A stretch of 64,000 nucleotides of DNA from Roseivirga ehrenbergii (GCF_001593005.1 NZ_LQZQ01000004.1:179021-243020), one strand, 5' to 3'; shown: positions 49,463 through 58,767, counted from the first letter of the stretch. Made by a program: numbers and translations. The notes: generated by a model not told the origin, from the letters alone.

Positions 49463-52084
49463 ATGCGCATCGCTCCTCCAAAACTATACACCCGGCTCTT
49501 TAAAGCCTTCTGCAAGCCTACTCTTTATCAAGAGCTTCAAGGCGACTTAGAAGAAGAATTCAACTTTAACCTAAAGATCTTAGGAGAGAAAAAAGCCAAA
49601 GCCATTTACCGCAAAGAAGTGATCAAAATGATTAGACCTTCTGTGATTAGAAAACCTAAAATCATTGTCAACATGTTCAGAACCTCATTATTTCAAATCC
49701 ATTTAAAGTTGGCTTTCCGCAATTTGTGGCGCAATAAGGTATTCAGTGCCATTAATATTTTCGGGCTTGCTGCTGCGATAACCGTGAGCATGTTCGCGCT
49801 AAATATTCTTTACACAGGCCTGTCTGTTGATAAACAACATCCGCATACTGAGAGGTTGTACAGGATTCTAACAAAGGTTGAAAGACCCAACATCAGCCCT
49901 CATGTTTTAGCTTCTACACCTTCCGTCTTGGGAGAAAAACTTCGTGCTGATCTACCAGAAATTGAAGTTTTGACTCAGTTCAGTCCTTACCACCAATTCA
50001 AAGAAACCATAAATGGAAATTCGGTAAGCCTTATCAACTTAATGGTAGACGACCATTTTTTCAAAGTATTTCAATTCAAAGCAATCGATGGTGATCCACA
50101 TGCTGCATTACAAAATAAATCGGGTTGCATTATTACAGATGACATAGCAGAACGCTTCTTCCCAGGCGAAAACCCTATTGGGAAAATTCTTGGTTCAGGG
50201 CTGATCGTTAATGCCATAATTGAAAGCCCAAAAGGTCTTTCACATTTAAATTTCGACATAATATCAAGTAGTTCCGAAAGTCCATATTTGGCGACTTCGG
50301 AAGAATCTGACTACCTCGAAAGCTGGAATCACTTTTATCAAGGCTATACTTATTTTCGAACCATTGAAGGGGTAAGCCAAGAGCAGCTAAATAATAAACT
50401 GAAACAAGTCTCGGAAGAAGTAAATAACATAAAAAAAGGTGCAGAATCCACTTTTGATTACCGTAGTCAGAAAATCAGTGACATAATGTTTAGTGCTGAA
50501 GTGTATAACGCTATAGGGTCTAGTTTATCTAAGGGTATGCTTTACATCCTAGTAACCCTGATTACCATTCTACTCTTGTTGGCCAGTTTCAATTACACTA
50601 ATTTATCCATTGCCAGAGCCATTCAACGGACCAAAGAAATTGGCATTAGAAAAGTAGCTGGGAGCACAAAATCTCAAATTGTTGGCCAAATTTTAGTGGA
50701 AACCATTGTGTTCTCGGTGGCGGCAACACTGGTAGGATTCTTACTCTACCGCTTTTTCGTACCTGAATTTGTTGTTCTAATGGATACTGGTAGTTTATTA
50801 TTCAACCCCAACACTACCCTACCTCTTCTATTGGTCTTTTTAGTTTTTTCTGTAGTCGTTGGCTTAGTAGCTGGCCTTTTTCCTGCGCTTTATTTTGCTT
50901 GTATTTCTCCTCTGAATGCTTTTCGCTCAAATATCAAAAGTAAAACCATGTCGCTCATGAACATTCGAAAAGGCTTGGTGGTGTTGCAAATCACCATTTC
51001 TATGTTCTGCATTATGGTTGTTACCGCGGGTTCAGATATCTACCATTCTATTGTGCAAAACAACTGGAATTTCAGCAAGGAAGGAGTAGTCAGCGTAGAA
51101 GTCGAACCTAAAAACAGGCAATTATTGAAATCCAAATTTGAGCAAGTCCCTGGAGTCGTTGGCGTTTCTGCAGTTTCGTCCCTACCTGGTGTAGGCACAA
51201 TGGGAATGACCATGTTAAAACGACCTAACAGTACTGACAGTGTGTTTGTCAATTTTTCTGTAGTAGACACCGATTTCAACAAGGTTTTTGAACCTAAGCT
51301 ATTTGCAGGCCATGATTTTCAAAGATTATCGTCCGACTCAACACTTACCGAAGTTTGGGTAAACAAGAAGCTATTGTCTGACCTTAATATTCCATTAGAC
51401 AGCGCACTTGGTCACACGCTATCATTCCAAACAAATGTTGTCCGGTATCAAATTACTGGCATTATGGAAGATTTTGTCTTCGATCGTCTCGATGCTCCTG
51501 AAGTAAAACCAATCATCGTTGCACATGAAAAAATAGACTTATATAGAAGATCACTCGCCATCAAAATAGAAAGTCAAAATATGGCAGTTACTTTAAGTCA
51601 ACTTGAAAAAGCAACGAAGGAAGTAGACCGTGAACAGGCCTTCACTCCTATCTTTCTCAATGACTCTATTGAAGACAGCTATAACGATGTAAACCAAATT
51701 GTAAAAGGATTCCAGTTTCTGTCTATTATCATTATTTCCATCTCGCTCTTGGGTCAATTGGGTATAGCGCTCTACAATGCTGAAACCCGAACCAAAGAGA
51801 TTGGCATAAGAAAAGTGCTTGGCGCCAGAGTTAAAAGCATTATTCTACTATTGCTAAAAGGCACTTTGACCACTTTAGTCATTGCTGCATTAATTGGCAC
51901 CCCATTAGCCTATCTCTTTTTGCAAAATACATTCTGGACCTCTTTTGTCTTAAAACCCGATTATGAAGGGCTTGTCTTAGCGCAAGGCATTCTACTATTG
52001 GGAAGCTTAGTCGTGTTCATTGTCATTGTCCAAACTTGGCGTGTAGCACAGGCCAATCCTTCGGAATCACTCAGAAGTGAGTAG
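49463..52084 (+). CDS. ABC transporter permease (FtsX/MacB type), copy 2
   Basis: This 873-residue permease has the same layout as copy 1: prefix (LYTRLFKAFCKPTLYQELQG), first span (VFSAINIFGLAAAITVSMFA), periplasmic domain, FtsX core with RTKEIGIRKVAGSTKSQIVG and second core AETRTKEIGIRKVLGARVKS. The two proteins are clearly paralogous but strongly diverged. No ATPase gene is attached. Function is unknown; transport of peptides or lipids is possible by family. Confidence 0.85.
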   Translation: MRIAPPKLYTRLFKAFCKPTLYQELQGDLEEEFNFNLKILGEKKAKAIYRKEVIKMIRPSVIRKPKIIVNMFRTSLFQIHLKLAFRNLWRNKVFSAINIFGLAAAITVSMFALNILYTGLSVDKQHPHTERLYRILTKVERPNISPHVLASTPSVLGEKLRADLPEIEVLTQFSPYHQFKETINGNSVSLINLMVDDHFFKVFQFKAIDGDPHAALQNKSGCIITDDIAERFFPGENPIGKILGSGLIVNAIIESPKGLSHLNFDIISSSSESPYLATSEESDYLESWNHFYQGYTYFRTIEGVSQEQLNNKLKQVSEEVNNIKKGAESTFDYRSQKISDIMFSAEVYNAIGSSLSKGMLYILVTLITILLLLASFNYTNLSIARAIQRTKEIGIRKVAGSTKSQIVGQILVETIVFSVAATLVGFLLYRFFVPEFVVLMDTGSLLFNPNTTLPLLLVFLVFSVVVGLVAGLFPALYFACISPLNAFRSNIKSKTMSLMNIRKGLVVLQITISMFCIMVVTAGSDIYHSIVQNNWNFSKEGVVSVEVEPKNRQLLKSKFEQVPGVVGVSAVSSLPGVGTMGMTMLKRPNSTDSVFVNFSVVDTDFNKVFEPKLFAGHDFQRLSSDSTLTEVWVNKKLLSDLNIPLDSALGHTLSFQTNVVRYQITGIMEDFVFDRLDAPEVKPIIVAHEKIDLYRRSLAIKIESQNMAVTLSQLEKATKEVDREQAFTPIFLNDSIEDSYNDVNQIVKGFQFLSIIIISISLLGQLGIALYNAETRTKEIGIRKVLGARVKSIILLLLKGTLTTLVIAALIGTPLAYLFLQNTFWTSFVLKPDYEGLVLAQGILLLGSLVVFIVIVQTWRVAQANPSESLRSE

Positions 52085-52086
52085 GT

Positions 52087-52121
52087 AATTTGAAAATGAG
52101 TTGAGTTGGTGATTTGAAAAT
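52087..52121 (+). repeat. Intergenic repeat behind permease copy 2
   Basis: AATTTGAAAATGAGTTGAGT starts a 35-base copy of the repeat at 48976, with few differences. It sits directly after the permease stop. The second, inverted arm is not kept here. It may be a remnant of a chromosome-wide intergenic repeat or a trace of the duplication. Confidence 0.7.
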
Positions 52122-52199
52122 CTCGCTGCGAACTTCCTTTATCTTATAATTCAGTTTCGGTTCAGGGCTCCATTCTTTATCTTCCAGAAAAAATAAAGA

Positions 52200-52619
52200 A
52201 TGAACACTGAAGACCGCGAACTACATAAAAGAAAGAGCCACCTGTTTATGCTTTTAATGCTAGCCGAAGCGGATAATGAAGACAGTCCGCTTGAAGTTTT
52301 GTTCATCAATAAAGTAGCTGAACGACTGGGAATGACTCCTGAAGATGTTCAAGAAATAGACAAAAACCCTGAAAACCTTACGCTGGTTATCCCTAAAACA
52401 GAACATGCTCGAATGGAGATTCTTTACGATCTATTATTCTTAATGAAGTTCGATCAAGCTGTAGACCAAAGCGAAATTGATTTAGTTCACCGACTTGCCT
52501 TCCGAATGGGGTTTCGCCCTACGATGACCCAAGAAATGATTGATGTAATGAAGCAGCACATTGGCCGAAACGTACCAAAGGACAGTCTCCTTAATATTAT
52601 AAAGAAGTATATGAATTGA
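52200..52619 (+). CDS. TerB-like acidic helical protein
   Basis: This 139-residue protein is all helical with the pattern of the TerB/tellurite resistance domain: HLFMLLMLAEADNEDSPLEV, FINKVAERLGMTPEDVQEID and DLLFLMKFDQAVDQSEIDLV. TerB domains bind calcium-like ions or act in stress modules; the role here is unknown. No other ter gene is next to it. It may be a singleton between the PadR/permease tandem and the cbb3 operon. Confidence 0.65.
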   Translation: MNTEDRELHKRKSHLFMLLMLAEADNEDSPLEVLFINKVAERLGMTPEDVQEIDKNPENLTLVIPKTEHARMEILYDLLFLMKFDQAVDQSEIDLVHRLAFRMGFRPTMTQEMIDVMKQHIGRNVPKDSLLNIIKKYMN

Positions 52620-52650
52620 ATAGAAAAGTAAATATTGTCGCTAATTAACT

Positions 52651-52679
52651 TTCCAAAAGTTAAACCCATTGTTTTGGAA
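52651..52679. terminator. Weak hairpin between convergent genes
   Basis: TTCCAAAA (52651-52658) and TTTTGGAA (52672-52679) pair over 13 bases between the TerB-like gene and the convergent TauE/SafE gene. There is no T run, so a bidirectional terminator is uncertain. Confidence 0.35.
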
Positions 52680-52724
52680 CCTAGCTAATGTTTCAGCCTT
52701 TGGAAAATCCTCAAAATAGCTAAA

Positions 52725-53426
52725 TCAGTCGCAAATCATCCCCGGCATATCGCTATTGAGCTTTGGACTGACATATGGAATATCCAAGTTCAGTCCGCGA
52801 AGGATAAGGATTAAGCCCACCAACACCAATAACTTAGGCACAAACTTGAGCCATGCGGAAGTGAAATTACTTTTGAACGAAAAGCCCAAATAAGCCGCAC
52901 CGAGCATCATGGGAAAAGTACCCAAACCGAACAGCGCCATATAGGCTGCTCCTCCGTAAAAAGTACCCATTGAAATGGCAGCCACTAAAGCCATATAAAC
53001 CAAACCACAGGGTAAAAGGCCATTCAGTAATCCCAAGCTAAGGTTCGACTTGAAATTATTGGTTTTGAGTAAACCACCTATTCGCACCTTAATATTTAAG
53101 AAGAGCTTCTGAAGGGGCTTGACTTTAATATTGCCTGATAGTTTTCCGTTCAGGAGTAAGGCTCCAATGATGATTGTTGCGCCAGCCAAAACAGATAAGC
53201 CTTGTTGCACTCCGGCCATCGAAAGTATTTCGCCAAAAAGGCCTGCAATCGCGCCTAAAAAACTATAGGTAATCATACGACCGCTATTGTAGGCTAAACG
53301 GTTAGCTATCCAAACCTTTTTCTTTTTTTCATTCTGAGGAACTGCCCAAGCTATGGGTGCGCACATGCCTAAACAGTGCAGACTACCAAAAAAGCCAAAT
53401 GCCAGTGCTGTTCCTAAAAGCAACAT
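52725..53426 (-). CDS. Sulfite exporter TauE/SafE-like membrane protein of the cbb3 operon
   Basis: This 233-residue protein has about six membrane spans and begins FGFFGSLHCLGMCAPIAWAV, where the C-x-G-M-C motif is typical for the copper- or thiol-linked members in cytochrome oxidase operons. The C-terminal half repeats the pattern (NGLLPCGLVYMALVAAISMG). It starts 1 base away from the FixH-like gene and closes the cco operon. A role in copper or cofactor supply for oxidase assembly is inferred from position. Confidence 0.78.
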   Translation of the reverse strand: MLLLGTALAFGFFGSLHCLGMCAPIAWAVPQNEKKKKVWIANRLAYNSGRMITYSFLGAIAGLFGEILSMAGVQQGLSVLAGATIIIGALLLNGKLSGNIKVKPLQKLFLNIKVRIGGLLKTNNFKSNLSLGLLNGLLPCGLVYMALVAAISMGTFYGGAAYMALFGLGTFPMMLGAAYLGFSFKSNFTSAWLKFVPKLLVLVGLILILRGLNLDIPYVSPKLNSDMPGMICD

Positions 53427-53866
53427 CAGATTACAATATTAAGCTCTTGATAATATTCCGTCCCTTTCGATTTCCATTCGATTTTAACCTTCCAAGCACC
53501 AGAGGCGAGCATATTCATATCGAAAGTTTGTAAACCAGTTTCATCAAAAACCAAATCAAACTCTTTGTCAAGACTAGCATTTGCCGAACGGAAAAAAGAA
53601 ATTTTACCTTCTTCCATGGCCTTCATCACCGAAACCGGAAATCTTAACTCAGCTTTTCCTTCATTTCTAACCAATTTAAAATTTGGTTTTTCTGCCAAGC
53701 TATTTACGTTTTTCATGCGCTGAATCTGACTTTCGTAATCCAACTCTTGTTCATAGTAGTTATCGGCCACCAAATAGAAATCAGTGCTTACACTTACGTA
53801 AACCATAGTTACCAGCAGCCCAACAAAGCACACAAAACTGATTACGATTTTTGTTCCCCAGTTCAT
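53426..53866 (-). CDS. FixH/CcoH-like oxidase assembly protein
   Basis: This 146-residue protein has one N-terminal membrane span (KIVISFVCFVGLLVTMVYVS) and a soluble outer domain that starts with DFYLVADNYYEQELDYESQI, the family mark of FixH. It ends in an immunoglobulin-like domain (WKVKIEWKSKGTEYYQELNI). FixH helps mature cbb3 oxidase. Its start codon ATG overlaps the CcoG stop, and its stop overlaps the next start, showing tight coupling. Confidence 0.88.
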   Translation of the reverse strand: MNWGTKIVISFVCFVGLLVTMVYVSVSTDFYLVADNYYEQELDYESQIQRMKNVNSLAEKPNFKLVRNEGKAELRFPVSVMKAMEEGKISFFRSANASLDKEFDLVFDETGLQTFDMNMLASGAWKVKIEWKSKGTEYYQELNIVI

Positions 53867-55278
53867 TATTTAAATTTTATTGGTCCTAAGAAGTTCGTCT
53901 TCACTTTATCAATCAATTCATCACCATGAAAAATTCCCACTGTGATGCTATTCTTGTTGCCCTCCATTTCTGATTCAGGTAATCGCACTGTAAACACGGC
54001 ATCTGCTTTTCCAGAATTTGAAAGTTGAATTTCGTTGCCTCCTACCACTTCAATTACTCCACTTTCGTGATCGATCAATCGAAGACTCACGTTCATATCG
54101 TCAACCGTTTTATTTATCAATTGAATATTGTAAATATTTTGAATTTGATCATTCTCTACTTTCTGATAGAGCATACCCGGCACTCTTAAAATTGTAGCCT
54201 GAATATCTGATCGACTGGAAACGAAAACAGTTAATAAAGTAATAAGTACCACCAAAACGCCCGTGTACCCAGCTACCCTAGGAGTAAAAAGTTTTTTCTT
54301 ACCATCTGCAATTGCGCTATGTGACGTAACGCGAATTAAACCAGTTGGCTTATTAATTTTCCTCATTACATCATCACAAGCATCAATACAAGCGGTACAG
54401 TTTACGCACTCGAGTTGAGTTCCGTTTCTGATGTCGATTCCGGTAGGACAAACATGGACACAAAGTTTACAATCAATACAATCACCTTTGTCGGCTTGAA
54501 CCTCCGATTTCTTCATTTTACCTCTCGGTTCACCTCTAATCCAGTCGTACATTACGGCCATTGAATCACGCACCAAAAGCACTCCTTGAAGTCTACCATA
54601 AGGGCAAATAGCTATGCATGCTTGTTCTCTTAAGTATGCAAAAACACCATAGAAAACAGCACTGAAAGCTATTAAACCAATGAAGCCCGCTAAATTCTCA
54701 GTAGGCGGCTGACTTACAATTTCCTTCACTTTATCAATACCTATTAAGTAGGCCATAGCCGTATGGCCTATCAAAACAGCAATGAAGGCGAAAATGCCAT
54801 GCTTTAATACTCGCTTCCTAATTTTCTCTCCATTCCAAGGCATTTTGGCCAGTTTACGCTGCTGGTTGGCATCGCCTTCGATCAAGTACTCAATTCTACG
54901 GAAAACCATTTCCATAAACAGGGTTTGAGGACAAGCCCAGCCACACCATACCCTACCGAACACCACGGTGAAAAGAATGATAAATACGAAGAATGTGATT
55001 AGCCCTAAAGCGAAAATAAAGAAATCTTGGGGCCAGAAAACCGTCCCCAAGATTACGAACTTGCGTTCGAAAATATTCATCATTAAAAAGGGCTGCCCGT
55101 TGATTTTAATAAACGGACCAGCAAAAAGAATGGTAAGTAAGATTACAGATACAACCTTTCGGGCATTAAAAAATGTGCCTTTAGGTTTTTTAGGGTATAC
55201 CCAAACTCTTTTTCCGTGCTCATCTACCGTGGCTATACTGTCGCGGTATTCTTCGTCATATTCGTACAGCTCTTTCAT
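53866..55278 (-). CDS. ccoG: CcoG, cytochrome oxidase accessory protein (FixG type)
   Basis: This 470-residue membrane protein helps cbb3 oxidase assembly, probably by reducing copper. It has membrane spans in the first 230 residues (GPFIKINGQPFLMMNIFERK, FGRVWCGWACPQTLFMEMVF). Two 4Fe-4S clusters follow in the CIDCKLCVHVCPTGIDIRN and CVNCTACIDACDDVM segments, and a C-terminal outer domain comes last. The W-C-G-W-A-C-P motif is typical. It lies 36 bases after ccoP. Confidence 0.93.
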   Translation of the reverse strand: MKELYEYDEEYRDSIATVDEHGKRVWVYPKKPKGTFFNARKVVSVILLTILFAGPFIKINGQPFLMMNIFERKFVILGTVFWPQDFFIFALGLITFFVFIILFTVVFGRVWCGWACPQTLFMEMVFRRIEYLIEGDANQQRKLAKMPWNGEKIRKRVLKHGIFAFIAVLIGHTAMAYLIGIDKVKEIVSQPPTENLAGFIGLIAFSAVFYGVFAYLREQACIAICPYGRLQGVLLVRDSMAVMYDWIRGEPRGKMKKSEVQADKGDCIDCKLCVHVCPTGIDIRNGTQLECVNCTACIDACDDVMRKINKPTGLIRVTSHSAIADGKKKLFTPRVAGYTGVLVVLITLLTVFVSSRSDIQATILRVPGMLYQKVENDQIQNIYNIQLINKTVDDMNVSLRLIDHESGVIEVVGGNEIQLSNSGKADAVFTVRLPESEMEGNKNSITVGIFHGDELIDKVKTNFLGPIKFK

Positions 55279-55314
55279 TTCTACCCTCTTTAATTAGCGC
55301 ACACTCTACTGCTT

Positions 55315-56220
55315 TTATTGATTCGATTCTTCTACATAAAGCTCACCATCAGGAGGCAAAGCTCCTGGAGGATTGGTTCCTCTTAAGCTTTTTACATATG
55401 AAGCCACGTTTTGTAAACGAAGAGGATTCAATTTACTCTCCCACGAAATCATGGCTGTATTCGGTACTCCGTTCTTGATAACGTTGTAAATATCAGTCAT
55501 ACTTCCTCCATGTTTCCAGTAATCATCGGTTAGATTTGGACCAGCCAAACCACCACCATCAGCTTTGTGACACATTCCACACTGGGCTTCGAAAAACTTC
55601 TTACCATCTGCTAATGCTTCAGCGTCATCATTAAAAGGCACATTGCTTTCATCAAAGTCTACCACAATGGTTTGCTCCATATTGCTTTTGGCAGCCTGCG
55701 CCAAGGCCATTTCAATTTCGTATTCCTCCTCTTGTAAAGGAGCCGACTTGAACACATGGAATACCATAAGGTAAATTACTGCATAAACGATTGACAAATA
55801 GAAGAGTGCCTTCCACCAAGGCGGCAAGTGGTTATCAAGCTCCTTAATGCCATCATAATCATGGTCGAGCATAATATCTTGCTCTTCTTCCAACGGCTTA
55901 AGGTCGTTCCATTTTGCCCAGGTTTTAGCAAACCAGCTAGGCTCTTTTTCCATACTGGCTTTCTTCTCTGGCGACATCTCTTTTTGTACAACTGCTTTTA
56001 GCAGCGACACAATGTTAAAGGCCAAAAGAATGACTAACAGCGACACGATGATAAGCAAGCCAATCACCACATAAAATGCCGTAGTCTGAGAAATTCCAGT
56101 TGAACTCTCGGTTTGAGCAGCCAAAGGCGTAGTCAAAAACAAGAATGGAAGTAACATGTATTTTGAACTCAGGTTTTTAATTTTTGATTTTATCCTTTCC
56201 ATGAGCTTAGTGGTTTTCAT
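55315..56220 (-). CDS. ccoP: CcoP-like c-type cytochrome subunit of cbb3 oxidase (one heme)
   Basis: This 301-residue subunit carries electrons to the oxidase. Residues 1-30 include a hydrophobic signal-like segment, a membrane span at about 49-73, then a second span (PPWWKALFYLSIVYAVIYLM). The heme motif CGMCH lies at about 214-218, and only this single CXXCH is seen; many proteobacterial CcoP have two. The start could be 56220 (overlapping ccoQ by 14 bases) or the ATG at 56202 (MERIKSK). Both keep the domains. Confidence 0.88.
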   Translation of the reverse strand: MKTTKLMERIKSKIKNLSSKYMLLPFLFLTTPLAAQTESSTGISQTTAFYVVIGLLIIVSLLVILLAFNIVSLLKAVVQKEMSPEKKASMEKEPSWFAKTWAKWNDLKPLEEEQDIMLDHDYDGIKELDNHLPPWWKALFYLSIVYAVIYLMVFHVFKSAPLQEEEYEIEMALAQAAKSNMEQTIVVDFDESNVPFNDDAEALADGKKFFEAQCGMCHKADGGGLAGPNLTDDYWKHGGSMTDIYNVIKNGVPNTAMISWESKLNPLRLQNVASYVKSLRGTNPPGALPPDGELYVEESNQ

Positions 56221-56407
56221 TTTTAAAATCAGATGCAATAATTGGCGCGTCATCGGTAAGTGGAATGTCACTCATTTCCTCCACGTAGTCTTTCTTCATT
56301 CGCCATACATAGAGCATTAGCCCTACAAAGAATATGAAGAAGATTGCGAGTGAAATAATTGGCCAAACCTCCACATTATGAATTTTTTCGAAATAGTGCT
56401 TAAACAT
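56207..56407 (-). CDS. ccoQ: CcoQ-like small membrane protein of cbb3 oxidase
   Basis: This 66-residue protein has one membrane span (VWPIISLAIFFIFFVGLMLY, residues 14-33) followed by a charged tail with WRMKKDYVEEMSDIPLTDD. CcoQ stabilises the cbb3 complex. It sits between ccoNO and ccoP, the usual place, 3 bases after ccoNO, and it overlaps the possible early ccoP start. Confidence 0.85.
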   Translation of the reverse strand: MFKHYFEKIHNVEVWPIISLAIFFIFFVGLMLYVWRMKKDYVEEMSDIPLTDDAPIIASDFKNENH

Positions 56408-56410
56408 GGC

Positions 56411-58534
56411 CTAAGGGTTTTGATCGTTTGAATTCACTTTAATATCAGTACCCAGCCTTTGTAGGTAAGCAATCAGTGCTACAATTTCAGCTTGCTCAGA
56501 AATCTCGATATCATTAGCGGCTAAATCGTCCGATATCTCCTTGGCTTGCCTCATCAAATCTTCATTTGCGATTTCTTCATAGCCTTCTGCATAAGGAACC
56601 CCTACTGTTCTGAGGGCTTTAATCTTACCGGCAGTTTCGTCTAAATCGATGGATTGTGTGAACAACCAAGGGTACGGAGGCATAATTGAGCCTGGCGAAG
56701 TAGATTTAGGGTCGAGCATATGGTTGAAGTGCCATACATTATTGTATTTAGCTCCTACCCTATGCAAATCTGGTCCGGTACGTTTCGATCCCCAAAGGAA
56801 TGGATGATCGTACACAAACTCACCTGCTTTAGAGTATTCGCCATAACGTTCAGTTTCTGATCTAAACGGCCTCACCATTTGCGTATGGCAGTTATTACAT
56901 CCTTCCTTAATGTATAAATCTCTTCCATGAAGTTCAAGTGGAGTATATGGTTGAACACTTTCAATAGTTGGAATATTAGACTTGATTAAGAAAGTAGGTA
57001 CCATTTCTACCACACCCCCAATTACAATAGCAACCAAAGTAAGGGCAGTAAAAATTACTGGTTTTCTTTCTAATACTGCATGCCAGTGACCTCCAACGAT
57101 TTTCTTTTTCTCCAATGCTGGTGCTTCTGCTGCTTCCTCTGCTTTGAAACTTCCTTGTTTGGCAGTTTTCACCAAGTTATAGGCCATCATTATAGCGCCA
57201 GTCAGGTATAGCACTCCACCAACCGCTCTCATCATGTACATTGGTACAATTTGAGTTACTGTTTCTAAGAAGTTAGGATACTCTAAAAAACCTTCAGCAT
57301 TAAAGTTTTTCCACATTAAACTTTGCACTACACCCGCAGTGTAAAGCGGAAGCGCATAAACGATTATTCCTAGTGTACCAATCCAAAAGTGAACATTGGC
57401 TAGTTTTGTAGAATATAGTTTTGTGCCCCACATTCTAGGAATCATCCAGTACAACATACCGAAGATCAAGAAACCATTCCAACCTAAACCACCCACGTGA
57501 ACGTGAGCAACGATCCAGTCGGTAAAGTGAGCAATAGCGTTTACATTTTTAATAGAAAGCAATGGACCTTCTAGTGTAGCCATACCATATGCCGTAACAG
57601 CTACAACCATAAATTTTAAAACCGGATCTTCACGAACTCTATCCCAAGCTCCTCTTAAAGTAAGAAGTCCGTTAAGCATACCTCCCCAAGATGGAGCGAT
57701 CAACATAATAGAAAATACAGTTCCTAAAGACTGTGCCCAGTTAGGTAATGAAGTATACAATAAGTGGTGAGGGCCTGCCCATATATAAATAAATATAAGC
57801 GACCAGAAGTGAATAATTGACAGTTTATAAGAGTAAACAGGTCTGTTGGCAGCCTTAGGTAAGTAGTAGTACATAATCCCCAAGAAAGGCGTAGTAAGGA
57901 AGAATGCCACCGCATTATGACCATACCACCACTGTACTAATGCATCTTGCACACCAGCATACCAAGAATAACTCTTGAACATGGTTACCGGAATTTCAAA
58001 TGAATTTACCACGTGCAATACCGCTACCGTAACGAATGTGGCAATGTAGAACCAAATGGCTACATACATGTGGCGCTCTCTTCTTTTCAGAATCGTTCCA
58101 ATCATGTTGATACCAAACACTACCCAAATTACCGTAATGGCAATATCTATTGGCCATTCTAGCTCAGCATATTCCTTTGAGGTGCTCATCCCTAGAGGAA
58201 GCGTAATTACTGCTGCTAAAATGATGAGCTGCCATCCCCAGAAATGAATCCAGCTTAGTCTATCGCTAAACATGCGCGTTTTTAATAAACGTTGCATAGA
58301 ATAATACACTCCGGCAAACATAGCGTTACCCACAAATGCAAAAATTACCGCATTGGTGTGTAATGGACGAATACGACCGAAAGTGGTGAATTGAAGACCT
58401 AAGTTGGCTTCGGGTAAAAAAAGTTGGGTGGCCATGAGAATACCCACCAGCATGCCAATAAGGCCGAAAGCGACCGTGGCGATGACGAAGTATTTGACAA
58501 TTTTGTTGTCGTACTTAAATTGCTGTAGTTCCAT
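56411..58534 (-). CDS. ccoNO: cbb3 cytochrome oxidase, fused subunits I and II (CcoN-CcoO)
   Basis: This 707-residue protein is the oxygen-reducing core. Residues 1-500 are CcoN with about 12 membrane spans. Heme and copper ligands are visible in order: H59 (IRPLHTNAV), H206 (WYGHNAVAFF), H256-H257 (AGPHHLLYT), and H344 and H346 (VAHVHVGG). Residues about 530-700 are CcoO with one c-type heme motif CNNCH at 546-550. Fused CcoNO is common in Bacteroidota. It is the first gene of the operon and pumps or consumes protons with high oxygen affinity. Confidence 0.95.
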   Translation of the reverse strand: MELQQFKYDNKIVKYFVIATVAFGLIGMLVGILMATQLFLPEANLGLQFTTFGRIRPLHTNAVIFAFVGNAMFAGVYYSMQRLLKTRMFSDRLSWIHFWGWQLIILAAVITLPLGMSTSKEYAELEWPIDIAITVIWVVFGINMIGTILKRRERHMYVAIWFYIATFVTVAVLHVVNSFEIPVTMFKSYSWYAGVQDALVQWWYGHNAVAFFLTTPFLGIMYYYLPKAANRPVYSYKLSIIHFWSLIFIYIWAGPHHLLYTSLPNWAQSLGTVFSIMLIAPSWGGMLNGLLTLRGAWDRVREDPVLKFMVVAVTAYGMATLEGPLLSIKNVNAIAHFTDWIVAHVHVGGLGWNGFLIFGMLYWMIPRMWGTKLYSTKLANVHFWIGTLGIIVYALPLYTAGVVQSLMWKNFNAEGFLEYPNFLETVTQIVPMYMMRAVGGVLYLTGAIMMAYNLVKTAKQGSFKAEEAAEAPALEKKKIVGGHWHAVLERKPVIFTALTLVAIVIGGVVEMVPTFLIKSNIPTIESVQPYTPLELHGRDLYIKEGCNNCHTQMVRPFRSETERYGEYSKAGEFVYDHPFLWGSKRTGPDLHRVGAKYNNVWHFNHMLDPKSTSPGSIMPPYPWLFTQSIDLDETAGKIKALRTVGVPYAEGYEEIANEDLMRQAKEISDDLAANDIEISEQAEIVALIAYLQRLGTDIKVNSNDQNP

Positions 58535-58749
58535 AATTTATAAGGCGTAGTGATTCCTAAACAATTGCAAGGTAGATTCAGCAGCACCGTTTCTACCTGA
58601 CAGGTATTAGCCAAAAAGATGATATAAATCAGGTTTTCTGGTTTACCAGTTCTCCACTGAATAACTGGCTCATGAAATTTCCAAAATTAACATTATGATT
58701 TACAGTAAATTGCCTCAATAAAATCAGTCTGTAAGTATTTAAAAACGCT
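58535..58749. promoter_or_regulatory. Divergent region between cco operon and DUF4260 gene
   Basis: This 215-base gap contains two palindromes: CCAGTT/AACTGG (58646-58668) and ATTTAC-A-GTAAAT (58698-58710). Near 58574 the minus strand has TACCTTGC, one base short of the -7 consensus. An oxygen-sensing Crp/Fnr-type regulator would be expected to act on a cbb3 operon, but the palindromes do not match the classical TTGAT/ATCAA box. Confidence 0.4.
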
Positions 58750-58767
58750 TTGTATTTTTCTGTAATT

